This document shows positions 11,832 through 12,152 of a stretch of 12,152 nucleotides of DNA, piece by piece. Made by a program: the position numbers and the translations under genes. Under the pieces are notes generated by a model that was not told where the DNA came from, searched no databases, and saw nothing but the letters and a program-made list of their open reading frames with translations. The DNA lies in assembly GCA_019348575.1 (NCBI GenBank), contig JAHWJE010000013.1:1-12152 (forward strand), written 5' to 3'. The number at the start of each line of letters is the position of its first letter. Within the stretch, counting starts at the first letter, position 1. Source of the stretch: Actinomycetota bacterium (lineage in GTDB: Bacteria; Actinomycetota; Thermoleophilia; Solirubrobacterales; Solirubrobacteraceae).

Positions 11832-12152
11832 ATGAAGCACACCCCGATCGACGCCCCCATCAAGAAGACCGACGACGAGTGGCGCGCCGAGCTGACGCCC
11901 GAGCAGTACGAGGTGCTGCGGCGGGCGGGCACGGAGCGCGCCTTCACGGGCCGCTATGTCGACGAGAAGGCCAACGGCATGTACACCTGCGCCGGCTGCG
12001 GCGCCGAGCTGTTCTCCTCGGACACGAAGTTCGACTCCGGCACCGGCTGGCCGAGCTTCACCGATCCCGCCGTCGCGGCGGCGGTGACGCTGCGCGACGA
12101 CAACAGCCTGTTCATGCGCCGCACGGAGGTCCTGTGCAGCCAGTGCGGCGGC
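11832..12152 (+). CDS. msrB: MsrB, peptide-methionine (R)-S-oxide reductase (N-terminal part, cut by window end)
   Basis: MsrB reduces methionine-R-sulfoxide in oxidised proteins. The 107 visible residues start [20 protein letters not shown] and contain [20 protein letters not shown] (21-40), the first zinc pair C53-A-G-C56, the substrate-site GTGWPSF (70-76) and the second zinc pair C102-S-Q-C105. The catalytic cysteine (RYCxNS-type motif) would lie downstream, beyond the window. The frame is open to the last base. A 30-nt gap with its own promoter-like sequence separates it from the previous gene. No Shine-Dalgarno is well placed. Confidence 0.96.
   Translation, partial: MKHTPIDAPIKKTDDEWRAELTPEQYEVLRRAGTERAFTGRYVDEKANGMYTCAGCGAELFSSDTKFDSGTGWPSFTDPAVAAAVTLRDDNSLFMRRTEVLCSQCGG

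Noticed and set aside
1..12152. CRISPR arrays, tRNA/rRNA genes, insertion sequences, integrase or attachment sites
   Set aside because: No repeat-spacer pattern, tRNA-like cloverleaf, transposase or integrase motif or paired terminal repeats were seen. No gene-free stretch exceeds 300 bases.

Overview
The window is very GC-rich DNA, packed with overlapping genes and many GTG starts. It looks like an actinobacterium, and the gene set (a glutaredoxin-rex pair, a YbdK-type ligase next to a small DUF1844-like protein, and menaquinone genes) suggests the Thermoleophilia/Solirubrobacterales side of that phylum. This placement is inference from gene content and composition only.

Left edge (1-966): the 5' end of menD on the minus strand and a menH-like alpha/beta hydrolase on the plus strand diverge, with only 9 nt between their start codons. 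The menH reading frame has the nucleophile half of the enzyme but stops resembling the family near 960, exactly where the neighbouring convergent gene ends. I call it a truncated pseudogene.

Guanidine module (967 to about 5590, minus strand): an APC-family permease, the two 'urea carboxylase-associated' DUF1989 proteins (now known as carboxyguanidine deiminase subunits), and a protein with only the carboxyltransferase half (AHS2-AHS1) of urea/guanidine carboxylase. The biotin carboxylase domain, biotin carrier domain and allophanate hydrolase are not in the window. Both ends of the module are damaged. The carboxyltransferase stops at the linker before the biotin carrier domain, against broken menH. 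At the other end the permease lacks its first membrane helix and is fused in frame to a piece resembling a galactose-oxidase-type E-set domain, and then to a complete small DUF1844-like protein.

Core (about 6093-11157, minus strand): a small secreted protein with an LPNTG sorting-type motif, the bacterial t6A tRNA-modification genes tsaE, tsaB and tsaD with rimI between the last two, a DUF836 glutaredoxin-like protein, the redox repressor Rex, and a YbdK-type carboxylate-amine ligase. From tsaE to the carboxyltransferase gene, nine of ten gene junctions are 4-bp ATGA or GTGA stop/start overlaps. The exception is rex to ybdK, where an 8-bp inverted repeat spans the rex stop codon. This suggests one transcript of about 10 kb.

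Right edge (11158-12152): a divergent promoter region, then on the plus strand a small degenerate methyltransferase-like gene and the start of msrB (methionine-R-sulfoxide reductase), cut by the window end. Three starts here have a -10-like hexamer 6-7 nt upstream, which suggests leaderless transcripts. A perfect 14-bp inverted repeat lies inside the 5' coding region of tsaE.

The main anomalies are the three-part fusion protein, the carboxyltransferase-only carboxylase and the truncated menH. Together they suggest an inserted, rearranged or wrongly joined guanidine-assimilation segment.
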